Assembly: GCA_019137255.1 (NCBI GenBank)
Contig: WPDH01000017.1
Span: 124,001-188,000, forward strand
Direction: 5' to 3'
From: Corinectria fuckeliana
Taxonomy: Eukaryota > Ascomycota > Sordariomycetes > Hypocreales > Nectriaceae
DNA: 64,000 bases
Made by a program: the position numbers and the translations under genes. The notes under the pieces are model-generated. The model did no database searches. It saw nothing but the letters and a program-made list of their open reading frames with translations, and was not told the DNA's origin. Each line of letters starts with the position of its first letter. The first letter of the stretch is position 1. This document shows, piece after piece, positions 11,500 through 22,137 of this stretch.

Positions 11500-11911
11500 C
11501 CCTCTCCTGTCGTTTCATGCAGCCTAGGTATCGTACAAGGAGAGCCAGCTTCCTGGCCCAGATACAGATCCGTCAACGCCTCCCAAAGCCCGTGCCCGTT
11601 CATACTCAAACGGTAATAGACAGTACATTCCGACCGTCTTTAAGACCCAACCCCCCATGCGCAACCTTGGGGTGGTGGCACCTGCACCTGCGAATCCCAT
11701 TGCGTCTATGTATCGTTCGTGAATGCATCTGGTCATGCTCCGATAAAACTCTCGCTCGGACAAATGATTTCGAAAATGTACAATGGCGTTCCCCAGTGAT
11801 GATGGAAAAATTGGAAAATTGGAACATTGGAACGAAGAGCACTCGGGGGGAACCTTCGACGGCAGTGTGCTCTGCTCCCACATTGAAGGAATACTATTGT
11901 CCGAGAGTCTG

Positions 11912-13561
11912 TTACCTATCGCCGGACTTGCGATTCTCAAGCTCTATTCCGTTCTCATAGTGCTTCTTGCCATTTCCATTGGAGTGGCGCATATCGTCGT
12001 CGCTGTCCTCGGCAAGGTCCGTGAGGGCAAACCCATGGGCTTCCTCCTCGTCGTATGCGTGAATCAGGCCCTCGCGATCGCCGAGTATGCTGCTCACGCT
12101 GTGTCGTGAAGGATCGCCACTGCGCCTGGACTGCATGCTCAGGCGAGTCTGAAGACCTGACACCATGTCCGTACCCGTAGCATCGGATCCTCCTCGGCCA
12201 GCAGTTAGCTTGTGGCCGTGAGGATCGCCTCTTGAGAGGTTCAGCAGGTAGACACCGGTGAAAGTGATCAAGAAACCGCAGAGTAGGGAGAGAGTGTTGA
12301 CGGGATCGGTCGTGTTGAAGCCGCTGAAGAGGATGAAGGAGGCGCAGAGGGTGGCGGTGGTAAAGGTAACGTAGTAGAGGGGATTGACGCTAGAGGTACT
12401 CTGTGAGCGTTCATGAATTGCAGTAGTGGCAATGATGACTTACATGTTAGTCGGGAAGCAGGCTAGAGCCTTGTTGAAGTAGTTCATCTGGGTAAGAATG
12501 CAGACAGTGGTGAGAATCATGAAAACGTAAGTCGAGGGGTGGGTGAATTGGTTGTGGCCGGCGAACGTGAGCTTAAGGGCGATTCCGAAAGCCTTGACCG
12601 ACATGACGGAGATGGAGCCGACGGTCGAGCAAATGGAGAGGTAGATGAGTGCGTTCTTCTTGCCATGGACGGGAGCGATCTTGTAGATCATGAACAGCGC
12701 AAATGAGACGACGGCGATGGCATAGAGTAGGAACCCTATATACTTGAGTTAGATGGAGTACTGCGATGGACAGGGCATACATCAAAGCATGTACACACCT
12801 GGCTGAATGGCATAGTGCAGGATCTGGTCAATAGTCTCGATTTCCTCGTCCGGGGGAGCATGGAGCACAATGACGACAGCTCCTATGAGGCAAATGGCGC
12901 TGCCGAGCTTGCCCAGCGTCCCCAGCTCCTCCTTGAGAAAGTAAGATCCTAGGACAGCACCGATGAGGACGCTGAGAGCTCCTAGTGGTGTGACGAGGAT
13001 GGCAGGGGCAAAGGCGTAGGCAGCAAAATTGAAGATTTCTCCTGTAGCCACTGGATCGCGTGTCAAGTCAGCGCAGCCATCGTTACGGGGGACGTGTGAT
13101 ACTCACAAGTCGCGATACCAGCCCACCACAGGGGGTTACGCAAGTATGCGAACCCATCGCCCTCGAAGCCATGTCGCTCTTCTGCTTGGATCAATCCCTA
13201 TGTGTGTCAGTAGTGCACGTAAGAGCATGTACGAGGCTCGCGTTGCCCGTCCTTGGGCGGGGGCCGACGGCTTGCTCGTTCGTTCGTATATAGTACAGTA
13301 GTGACGGACCTTTTTGGTTATGACAAAACTGGTTCCTGGCAAAGCATTAGCAAGTGCACGGCGTAAAGCTGAGTGTTGGGAGAGCATACCAATGGCAAGC
13401 GCTGAGCTCATGGCAAGTGCCAGGCCGATATACCTTCAAGGAAAAAGTCAGTGGCTGCGCCTTAGGAATGGAGGATTTGGACAGGAGTCCAGACGCAAGA
13501 GGGCATCTTTCAGTGGGACAAGGACAATGAGGCGGGACACAACATACTTATCCTCAATCAT
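11912..13561 (-). CDS. NIPA-type magnesium transporter (DUF803)
   Basis: Seven exons on the minus strand: 13548..13561, 13390..13433, 13310..13335, 13107..13197, 12799..13050, 12444..12735 and 11912..12389. All phases fit and the product is 398 residues. The protein starts MIEDKYIGLALAMSSALAIG and is built of about eight or nine membrane helices. These include the family core AFAPAILVTPLGALSVLIGA, LKEELGTLGKLGSAICLIGA and the VHGKKNALIYLSICSTVGS segment. The C-terminal tail of about 100 residues is polar, acidic and probably cytosolic. By family knowledge, NIPA proteins mediate Mg2+ movement at plasma or endosomal membranes. The third exon has only 26 nt and encodes part of the first conserved block (TSFVITKK). 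The start is fixed by that short exon chain and by similarity to fungal homologues. Confidence 0.93.
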
Positions 13562-13968
13562 ATTGTAAAACGGGTGCGAAGCAGCGACGAAGCAGCGCCT
13601 CTGCGGGAGGAGATCGACGAAAGACTTGAGTGCGCGTCGGGTTGTGTTCGGTTCAGAGCCGGCGGAGATTGAGCCAAAGACACGAGTCTAGGCTGGCGAG
13701 GGCTCGCACCGGGCGAGAGAGCCGGTCGAGAATGAACGAGGGTGGTGAGGGGAGGGTGGACAGCGACGAAAAGCGACGTAGACGGCGAGGAAGGATTCTC
13801 CAGGCTTCAGTAACGATGCATCCAGGAGCCGCGGCTCTGGTTGTGGTCGTCTATGGCGCAGGGAGTCGTAATGGTTTGACTCGGCTCGTGGTGGAGGGGG
13901 CCGATTTAGAGGGCCACGGTGATTCGGTTCGGTTGCAACGTGAAGGTTCGAGCGAGGGGATGATTGAC

Positions 13969-14041
13969 GTGTCGTCGTCGTCGTCGTAGTCGTCGTCGTC
14001 GTCGTCGTAGTCGTCGTCGTCGTCGCTGTTTGTCGTCGTAG
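13969..14041. repeat. (GTC)n trinucleotide microsatellite with GTAGTC interruptions
   Basis: About 24 near-perfect GTC/TCG units are interrupted by TAG in two places. The tract lies in the probable leader of the divergent NIPA-type gene. On the minus strand it could encode poly-Asp, but no supported gene reads it. Confidence 0.9.
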
Positions 14042-15917
14042 TTGTCCTTGGTCGTGACTCGTCGTCGATGTCCTCGTCGTTGGTTCTAGGTAGAGCGAAG
14101 GGCGGAAAGCGCAGCAGGAAACAGACGCGGTGCGATGCGATGCGATGCGAAAGTGACAGCTTGGCTGGATGCCTTTGGTGTTTGCTGGGACGGGGGGATG
14201 GGTGGTAATCGTTGGTGGCAGAGGCGGCCCAGGTAGCCCAAGTACTTAGGATCCCTTCTGTACACTGGCCCACTGGGTACTTACGTATCTATTCGTGGTG
14301 GGTGCTGCTTAGCGACTTGGTGAGGGACAGGGGGTTGCGTGAGTGGGCGCGCGGACGAAGAAACACGAGGCAGGCCAGGTTTTTTAGGGAGTGACAGACG
14401 GCGAGGCTGGGACTCTCAGCGCAAAGGGGCGGCACAGGCTTTCGGAGAAAGATCCATAGATGAGACGGGAGGGAGGGAGAGAGGTCAAGAGGGAGGGATT
14501 AGGCCACCAAATCAGGTACCAGACAATGGAACTGAGATGGATGGAAGTACCTCCATTACTAAGGTACTTGGATGTCCGGGTTAAAATGGAAGGACACCTC
14601 ACCTCAGCGCATCTCACCTCCCTGAGCTCGCTGTATTCGTACTGCAATGGGGGGCCCCACAGGTCTATTGCCCTTGGAGGGGGGGGCTTCGAGGGCTGTG
14701 CACTCCACTGCAGCGGGTCCCCAGGGCCAGGGACGGGCAGAGGCGGCAGGGGGTTCGCCCTCTGAAACTTAGTGGGTGTCCTGAGCTGGACGTCGGGTCC
14801 ATGGATTAAGTGGAGCCCATGGAGGGCTTCCATCCCACCCTTCCCCCCCAGACAATTTGGCAGTTACTACGGAGTACATAGTATGTACATATTCGTGGTA
14901 TCAGGCAAGAAACGCAGAACACAAATCAAACGGGAGGGAAGAGGACGAAAATCCCGACAGACAGACCCGGGCGGTTCGGTTAGCGCGACCGCGACAGGCT
15001 CGGGCGAGCCGGCGGGATGCAGCGGGCCATCCATCCATTGCAGATGGAAAAACAGAAAGCGGCAGCCTGTAAGCTCGATTCGGAGAGGTGCAGTTACCGC
15101 AGCACCTACTTAACGTACTATGTATAATTCAAGACACAGGCTACCTACCTAGCCAGAGGGAATGAAACTTTCAGCTGTTCCAGACAGGAAATGGACAGAT
15201 GGAGTCCGTCTTTTCTTACTAGATACGTAGTAGTAGTTAAAGTACCCCGTACATAGAAGTGATGTAGTGGTTTTAGTCTAGTAGGTACCTGATCGAAGGG
15301 AGGATTGGGTTTTCCCCCTGAGCTAATGCAACTCCCGCTAGACTGGACAAAATATGATGGAACGAGACAGATGTCCGACGCAGGAGTAGCGTCACTCACG
15401 TCACATGTACCCGTTGCACCCTCAAAGGTTGCAAAAAGACGGCACTAGCACTGGCACCGGATGAGATGAGATGACACCTACGTACTAGTTATCTAAGACG
15501 TGTAACGGATAACTGAGCACGGCGCCGCGAGTACATTGCAATGGTCCTCCCTTGTCTCTTTTTCCCACCAAAGTTCCATCATGTCAGAGAAACCCATAGC
15601 GCCCTTGCCGCAACCAACCGTAGTAGGTACTTTTCTATACAGACGTCCTCGTATCACAACGGCTCGCCTATCCCCGTAGCTGGATCCAACCGCTCCTTTC
15701 GGTCGGAATTCGTGCAGCAAACCCTAGTACAAGCGTCCGATATCAGCCCGTTCACGCGAAGATAGATAGTCGATCCTGAACAAGCGCCCCAACTACGGCC
15801 AGACCGTTTTACGTATGTAGACGCGGTTCTGGATCCTAGTGTTAATCTTGTCGAGAACTTTGACCAGCAACAAATGGAATTGAGTTTGCCCATCCTCCGA
15901 ACATGTAGTCTACCAAA

Positions 15918-15966
15918 TCTACCTATTAAGTTAGTACCTAGGTAAGTAGTCTACCTACTAGTAAAT
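15918..15966. repeat. Cluster of TAC/GTA palindromes (TACCTAGGTA type)
   Basis: Overlapping copies of CTACCTA, GTACCTAGGTAA and CTACCTACTAGTAA form a small self-complementary cluster. The same motif class recurs at many other intergenic points of the window. Confidence 0.6.
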
Positions 15967-16570
15967 ATTCCATCTGGACACTTGCATCCGCTCAGCTCTT
16001 CATAAAACCAGTCCGGCCAGCATGCGCTTGCAATTCGCATCTCTCGTTTTCCGTTACAACACATTACCAATAATCTGCCTCCCTCCAACTCCGTCAGCGC
16101 ATCCATCTCATCCCACCAGATCTCCATCAGGCAGCCTCTCCTTGCAACCTTGCATGTCCTCTCATCCGGGCGTTATTGGTTTTAGTCTCTATATCCGTTT
16201 CCAACCATACAGAGTAGATGTAAAACAGGCAGCCCTCAAAGATCCATGGATCCCTGTGCCCCTTCCTCTCCTCTGTTCCCCACGACAATGGAGAGAAAAG
16301 AAGAAGAGACCCAGGGCAAACCCACTGCGAGACCAACAAGGCGCCCGCGTCCTCTCGGAGTTTCGGGTGGGCTCCAGCGAGCGAACCCCCGACAAGGATG
16401 CCTGTTTCCATCCCGCCAGCTTCGACCCCTGAAATATGATTGATTACCGCCTGATAACTTGCTGATGTCCATCTCCGTATGAAATTGATGCAAGCCAATG
16501 AAGCCGCGCATTCCCTGTCAGAGGACATAAATAGCACAGCCCCGCATTTCCCGCGATAGTTGCATCTGTA

Positions 16571-16611
16571 TTCTTACATACTATGTACTATGTATGTAGT
16601 GTACATAGTAG
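16571..16611. repeat. GTACATAGTA palindromic repeat upstream of GFA gene
   Basis: CTATGTAC and GTACATAG elements alternate over about 40 bp, forming an inverted repeat 40-80 bp before the start codon at 16652. It could fold as a hairpin in the promoter or the leader RNA. No function can be assigned from sequence alone. Confidence 0.6.
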
Positions 16612-16651
16612 AACTCCTAGGTAGTCAGTCTCACACTTGCACGGGTCCACC

Positions 16652-17781
16652 ATGGCGCTGTCATCTCTTCGAATCTCCTGCTTGTGCGGCTCCGTCTCTC
16701 AACTCGTCACCTTGAGACCCACCGGCTCTGTAGATGCTCCTCCGCTGGTGCTCTCCCTCTGCCACTGCGACGTCTGCCGCCACAGCTCTGGTCTGCTTTG
16801 CACCTCATACTACCCCATCGCAGCCCCCAGTCTCCCACAAGGCATCGAGCAATACGGCGCCGCCGATGGATGGACGCGGTACTTCTGCTCGTCCTGCGGC
16901 TGCCATGTGTTCCGCCCCAGACGTGCTATATGGGAGCTAGCCACCGGTGTCATCATCGAGAGCCTCCCCGACGACAATCCGGGCGTGACGCGATACGCAC
17001 ACCACGCTCACGTCTATGACACCAACGACGGAGGCGGCGCCGTGTGGCTTCCACAATTCCAGGACCAGAAGATGGAATTCCTCGACGACGATGACGACAC
17101 TCGCAGCCCGTCGACGTCCGCCCTCTACCGGGAAGCTCCTATATCAGACGATGGCTCTCTCCCGGCTTCTTGCGCCTGCGGCAAAGTCAGCTTCCACATC
17201 ACCCGCCCCAACCCTTCAAGTTATCTTCCCCGGTCCGGCTATACCGATCTGATATACCCACACAAGTCGACTGACGAGCCATCACGCACAACCCCGGCGA
17301 CGAGAAGTGGTGGATCCGCGCCGACGGGACGAAGTATCTCGGAGGTACCTGCGCGTGCCGCTCGTGCCGCCTCGCGTCCGGCTTTGAGATCCAGACCTGG
17401 ACCTTCGTGCCCCGAGCCAACATCTTCTTCCAAGTCGACGGGGACGGCAAAACCACTCTCCCGCTTGACTTTGGTACCCTGCCCGCCGGCATCTTGACGA
17501 GCTACCGGTCTTCCCTGGATGTTGTCCGCGAGTTTTGCGGAACCTGTGGCGCTACCGTCTTTTGGCATGACAAGTGGCGGCCCGGGTTGATTGACGTGAG
17601 TGTAGGGCTGCTTAGGGCCAAGGAGGGAGCCAGGGCCGAGAGTTGGGTTGACTGGTGGACGGGGAGAGTAAGTTTTGCCGAGGACACAGAGAATGGAAGG
17701 GGCGGCAACGAGGCCATCAGGGCAAGACTCTTGATTGAATCCCTAGGAGAGGGGTTACAACAATGGAGCAAGAGGGAGTAA
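16652..17781 (+). CDS. Double GFA-domain (CENP-V/GFA) protein with an apparent 1-nt frameshift
   Basis: The start at 16652 sits in an ideal CCACCATGG context. The first frame (16652 to about 17280) encodes one GFA domain with the zinc-ligand pattern CLCG, CHCDVC and CSSCGC, then the beginning of a second (CACGKVSFHI, YTDLIYPH). The reading then shifts. The second frame, from about 17281 to the stop at 17781, continues the same domain with NPGDEKWWIRADGTKYLGGT, CACRSC and CGTCGATVFW. The protein runs on without a gap if one base is missing near 17274-17281, where the second frame has a TGA just before. A formal in-frame alternative is an intron 17186..17304 (GTCAGC..GACGAG), but it would delete conserved residues of the second domain. 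GFA-fold proteins bind zinc and are often annotated as glutathione-dependent formaldehyde-activating enzymes. The actual substrate is unknown here. Confidence 0.75.
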
Positions 17782-18766
17782 TAGTTAATTAGCAGCATGG
17801 CCTTCAAGCTCTCAAAATATTATGACCAAGCCAGTCATGGCCCGGCAAAACACGCAAGGCTCAAGAGCTTTCCGAAACCAGAGAGCCAAAGAGGTTAAGT
17901 AATATCTTCCAATTATGGTGGCCTAAGATTCTAATGGTGGTTGACTCCTCCAAGATTCCGAGCCACTCTACCTACCTAGGTAGCCGTAGCTCTAGCTGTC
18001 CAACGACCTCCCACCCCATCAACCACATGGCCAACCGCTAATCGAGGCCAAAGACACTGCCAAATCCCTATGACAACGATCCCTACAAAACGGTAGGCTT
18101 CTCAATGATCGAGACATAGCTTCCAGGACTGCCTTACCCCGTCCGCGGGGTTACAGCATCACCTATGTAGTGTTGCAGATTGGGCAAATCATTGCTTGCC
18201 TACCGGTCATGATTGCTTGCGCTCTAGTCCATCCAACGCCCTATCTCGCCCTGAAACCCAACTCCAACTGCCATGTAAGGCCAACTCCCCCAGCATCTCG
18301 TACCGACCAGCGCCGTCATGCTGTGCTGCTTGTCCGGAGTGTGAAAGGGTATCGACGAAGGTGGCACCAATAAAGAACAATCAAACAATATCGAGAAGCC
18401 AGTAGCCAAAGGGTGCTGATGCTCGGTGGCATTCTGGCGTGGTGGAGTTATATCAAAACAGCCCTGTCAAGTTAGTCCGTCGCTCAACATAAACCTACTT
18501 TGATGTTTTCTTGGCCAGTGCAGGCATAAAGCAGAAAACGTATCCCGTACAAAGGTACATCCGATACTTTTAGGTCGCATGGTTTTCTTACCGCCAGAAC
18601 AGATACCATGCCGGGTTGGGGAGGGGTCGGGTTGGGGATGTGAAATAATTTTCGGTCATGAGTATGGCCCATGCTGTTGTAGCAGAGAACCATGCTTTTG
18701 GTTTGATCTGGCTTGAAATGAAGCCAAGATTTTGGGGTCGGGAAGGTTAGTGTGAAGGTCCGGAGT
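17782..18766. other. Intergenic between two convergent genes
   Basis: This stretch should hold the 3' UTRs of the GFA gene and the acidic-protein gene. A CTACCTACCTAGGTAG palindrome is seen near 17970-17985. No RNA gene or coding region is supported. The minus-strand ORF ending at 18484 is an extension through the last intron and 3' region of the acidic-protein gene. Confidence 0.55.
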
Positions 18767-21324
18767 TCAGGGTCGACGACGCTTGACGTCTGGATGGCGT
18801 TAGCAACGCCTTTTGTCATAACAGCTCTGGCTCAGAATGCGTACCTTGTTCATCTTCCGCATCAACTTCATCGTCTCCCCGGGCTCGCTTCCCAGCCGCA
18901 GATGGTGTGGTTGGAGCCTCATCGTTTGCCTCAGGCTCGTCTCTCCAATCAATCTCTCCCACATCATCTTCGGGGGCCACTTCGGTTGGTTGCAGTAGCC
19001 CGGTCGCACTCGTGTCGGCATCGACGATTACGGAGCTAGTATCGTCCTCATCTTTCAACGTTGTCGTCGTGCTGGTGTCGGCAGTACCCACGTTCGCTAC
19101 GCGTGAGTCCATCGGGCTCTGTTCGTCGGGAAGACGACCAACTTCAAGGTCCACCTCATCGTACACCTCGGCATCATCGAGCTCCAGCTTTATGAATGGG
19201 TCAGACTCGCTTTCGTCATGAGCTAGAAGGATCTTGTCAGTTTCTGTTGTGGAAAATGTGATGCTGAAGTCGGAGAGTGAATGAGCATGCATCCGCATAG
19301 CGTGACCGAACGACGGCACCCCCCCCTTTGCGTCCATATGCTTAAGCCGCCGTCGGAATTGAAGGGCGCCTCGAAATCTCTCTTCTTCTTGACCATGATC
19401 TTCAACATATTCTGCCACGCAGGTGGTGCAAAGGCAGAAGTGTGGGTGATAACAAGTAGGAAATAGGCTAGGGTGGTGGGTGGTGAGTTTACCATTTGTT
19501 TCGACATGCTCCTCTGTCGCGGCAGTGTGAGATACCTGCTCGTCGGTTCCGATTACGTCTTCGGAAGTGGGCTCAACAGTGTTGCCCCGAGTGTCGTCGC
19601 CCTCTGTAGCATCCCGATCACCCTCATGGGCGTTCTGATTGCCTTCCGGAACAGGAGCGTCCAAGTCGGTGCCATATTCAGCGTGTTCGGTGTCGTTCTC
19701 CGCGTCTTCCTTACTGATCTCACCAGCCTCATCGACCTCGTCAGCACGGCTGTCAAAATCTTCTAGTTTATCATCATGCCCATCATCAGTAGTGATGGTG
19801 TCCAACATGTTAGCCCCAGCCGCCACAGGCGATTGGAAGAGATGAATGACTTCTTCGAGTCCTTTGCCTGCCGTGGCGCTCTCGATCAGAGACTCCAGCC
19901 GCTTGCTTGCGCAGGGCCTGGTAAAGAGATACGTGTACAGGTTCCGGGAGCTATCCGGATCCTGGTTCTTGACTAGCAGATCGAAGATTTCGAGAATCTG
20001 GCGCAACGTGACACTGGAAAGAGAAGCCCATGAGCATGACTATCAAGAGTTAGTAGATGGCCATAAAGTCTAGCCTTCTTGGGGATATGCTTACCTCGGC
20101 AAATTCAAGTCCAAGTTCGTCGACTTGGAAAACCAACTCTTCGTCGTGGGCAATCTCATTTCCCAACTCATCTCGAAACCCCGACAGCAGCTTCTCCACA
20201 GACTCATCAAGGATAGAGGTCTCGGTAAAGAACCCGAAGAACCCGTCCGACGAATTAGAAAAGAAAGGGAACTCGTCTCCCTTATACTGTACCGTGATCG
20301 CAGGCAATTCGGTTTCAGAAACTGCGACTGAGTTATGGCCAGAAACCGATGGGTCTTCTTCTCCAAACTCGGCCACATCTTGACGGTCGTCATCATCCAC
20401 CGATGCTTCAGCATCAAATGCTCCATATTCGAGGGCATTGGCATCTTCATGTTGTAGTGCCGCGTAGTTTTCGCCCTGTTCTTGGATGTCTTCATCCCCA
20501 CCGTTCACACTTTCGTCCTTTGCATGAGATTCTTCATCAAGCTCATCCCTGAGAACGCCCTCAGCATCAACAGCGGAGGCTAGTTCGTCATCTTCAACAG
20601 CAACTGTCTCAAGCTCACGATCATCGCCATCATCATAGGTGATCTCGTCCAACTCTGCTTGCTCTTGGTGGCCCTCAATATCGCTATGACCACCGTAGAC
20701 ACCCTCTGCATCCTCGGTAGCAGCATCTCCAGCAGCTTGAACAACGCCAGCTTCGGTATTATTTTCGACTGCGGCCTCAGCGCTTGAAAGCGGCGGGTTT
20801 TCTTCAACACCCAATTCAACCTCGCCATGCGACTCGTGCTGATCCGCCTGTTCCCCGAGCTCGTAGTCAATTTCATGATCCGATGCGTGGGCCTCGTCCG
20901 GGGCATTGTGGGCATTCCCATCCACGTCGGGAATATCCACATATCCGTCTTCGTCTTCTGGTTGCTGAGATAGTGACGGAGCACCGTGTTCTGTGCCATG
21001 GTAGTCTGCTTCTGTTGCGTGACTCGCGTTGTTGCCTGTCTCATCTATGTCGTTCGTCAAGTCCACGATAACACCCAAGTTCGCTTCTTCGCGAATCGCC
21101 ACATCTGCCTCTTCTTCCTCGGGGTACGTGATTTGTTCAGCGTCAAGGGCATCATCCTCTGGATCAGCGACGGCTTCGGTAAACTTCTGAGCACCCCTGC
21201 TGTGCAGTGATACTAGCTCAGGCTGATCGATCATGTCGGTGTCAAAGTCGATGAAGTCGTCGTCAACATGAAACCCCTGAATCGACGGCTTCGGCGTGTC
21301 GACTTCCATTTCGATTTCCGCCAT
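18767..21324 (-). CDS. Large acidic conserved fungal protein, function unknown
   Basis: Proposed exons on the minus strand are 20095..21324, 19493..20039, 18845..19411 and 18767..18789, giving 788 residues. The last, 23-nt exon supplies a DVKRRRP end after DEQ, a basic tail typical of this group. Long Asp/Glu-rich stretches flank one ordered block of about 110 residues across the first intron. This block runs from the FSNSSDGFFGFFTETSIL region through VEKLLSGFRDELGN and LRQILEIFDLLVKNQDPDSS to YTYLFTRPCASKRLESL. A second conserved-looking piece, EIDWRDEPE, precedes the C-terminus. I recognise the layout from uncharacterised proteins of other filamentous ascomycetes, but I cannot name a function. 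Intron 1 (20040..20094) uses a CTAAC branch. Intron 2 (19412..19492) is in phase with read-through, so both forms are possible. A further intron near 19250-19330 cannot be excluded. Acidic composition plus a KRRR tail suggests a nuclear protein. Confidence 0.75.
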
Positions 21325-22137
21325 GTCGGGATAGCTTAGGAGGGGTCGAGGTCGAAGAATTTGTTCGTGGTAGGAGGGCCTCAGCTAAAAGCTGGGGTTC
21401 GCGAGGGTTCGCGATGTTCGCAGGATGGGGTTATGTTCTTGTCAGTTGAGAGCTACAAAAGGAGACGCTCCTTTGGTGAAGGGTGTTTGCTGAAAGTGGG
21501 CGTCAAACGCGAAGGGTTCAATTCAAGTCTTGCCGATGAAGCGGACTGGTGAATAGAGAGACAGTCAGGATAGTCTGCGACATTTGTTCCAGGGGTTCAA
21601 GATTCAGTGAGGGCGTCCCTTGGACAAGGCGGTTGATTCACGAGAAGTGCTAGAGGTGGCCTTTGAAAAAGGGCAGTGTTTTGTGGGCAGTGGGCAATCT
21701 CGAAATGGTGGAAGTTGGGAGATTGGAGTTGGACGGGCCGCAGGTATTCAAAGATTCCTGTCGTCGATTAATTAGTAGATACCTTAGGCAGGTACGAGTG
21801 CTCCAGGCGCCTGGGAGGCTGAAGGACAGGTTCCGTGACCGACGCTAGCTATAGACGGACTAGCGTAGATGGGATATCCAGGTGTCCCAAGCGCAAGCCC
21901 CCCACCGAGCCGCGCCCCTAAAACACCACCTACTAAGCCACGCTCCCTAAACCACGAGCCACCAGCCACGGTAGCCACTCCCACTGTAGCCAGCTCAGTC
22001 CCGCCTCGCACACCTCCACTGGAATATTGGCCCGCTCAGCTCCAGGAGACTTGACGACTAAAGCTTGAACCCGCCAACACCACGTCTCGTCGTCTTCTTT
22101 CGCTCAACACCGAACCTGCTTGATCCAGCCTGCCACG
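21325..22137. other. Divergent promoter region: acidic-protein gene and RET2
   Basis: This 813-bp interval separates two divergent start codons and should hold both promoters and leaders. I see no coding sequence, RNA gene or notable repeat. Confidence 0.6.

Larger units (their letters stand above)
13562..16651. other. Intergenic: transporter leader, trinucleotide tract, palindrome clusters
   Basis: The first kilobase is probably the leader and promoter of the NIPA-type gene and includes a long CGT/TCG tract. The rest, about 14.1-16.6 kb, holds no ORF with recognisable protein character. It does hold clusters of short TACCTAGGTA-like and GTACATAGTA-like palindromes, the last of them directly upstream of the GFA-domain gene. 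Confidence 0.6.
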
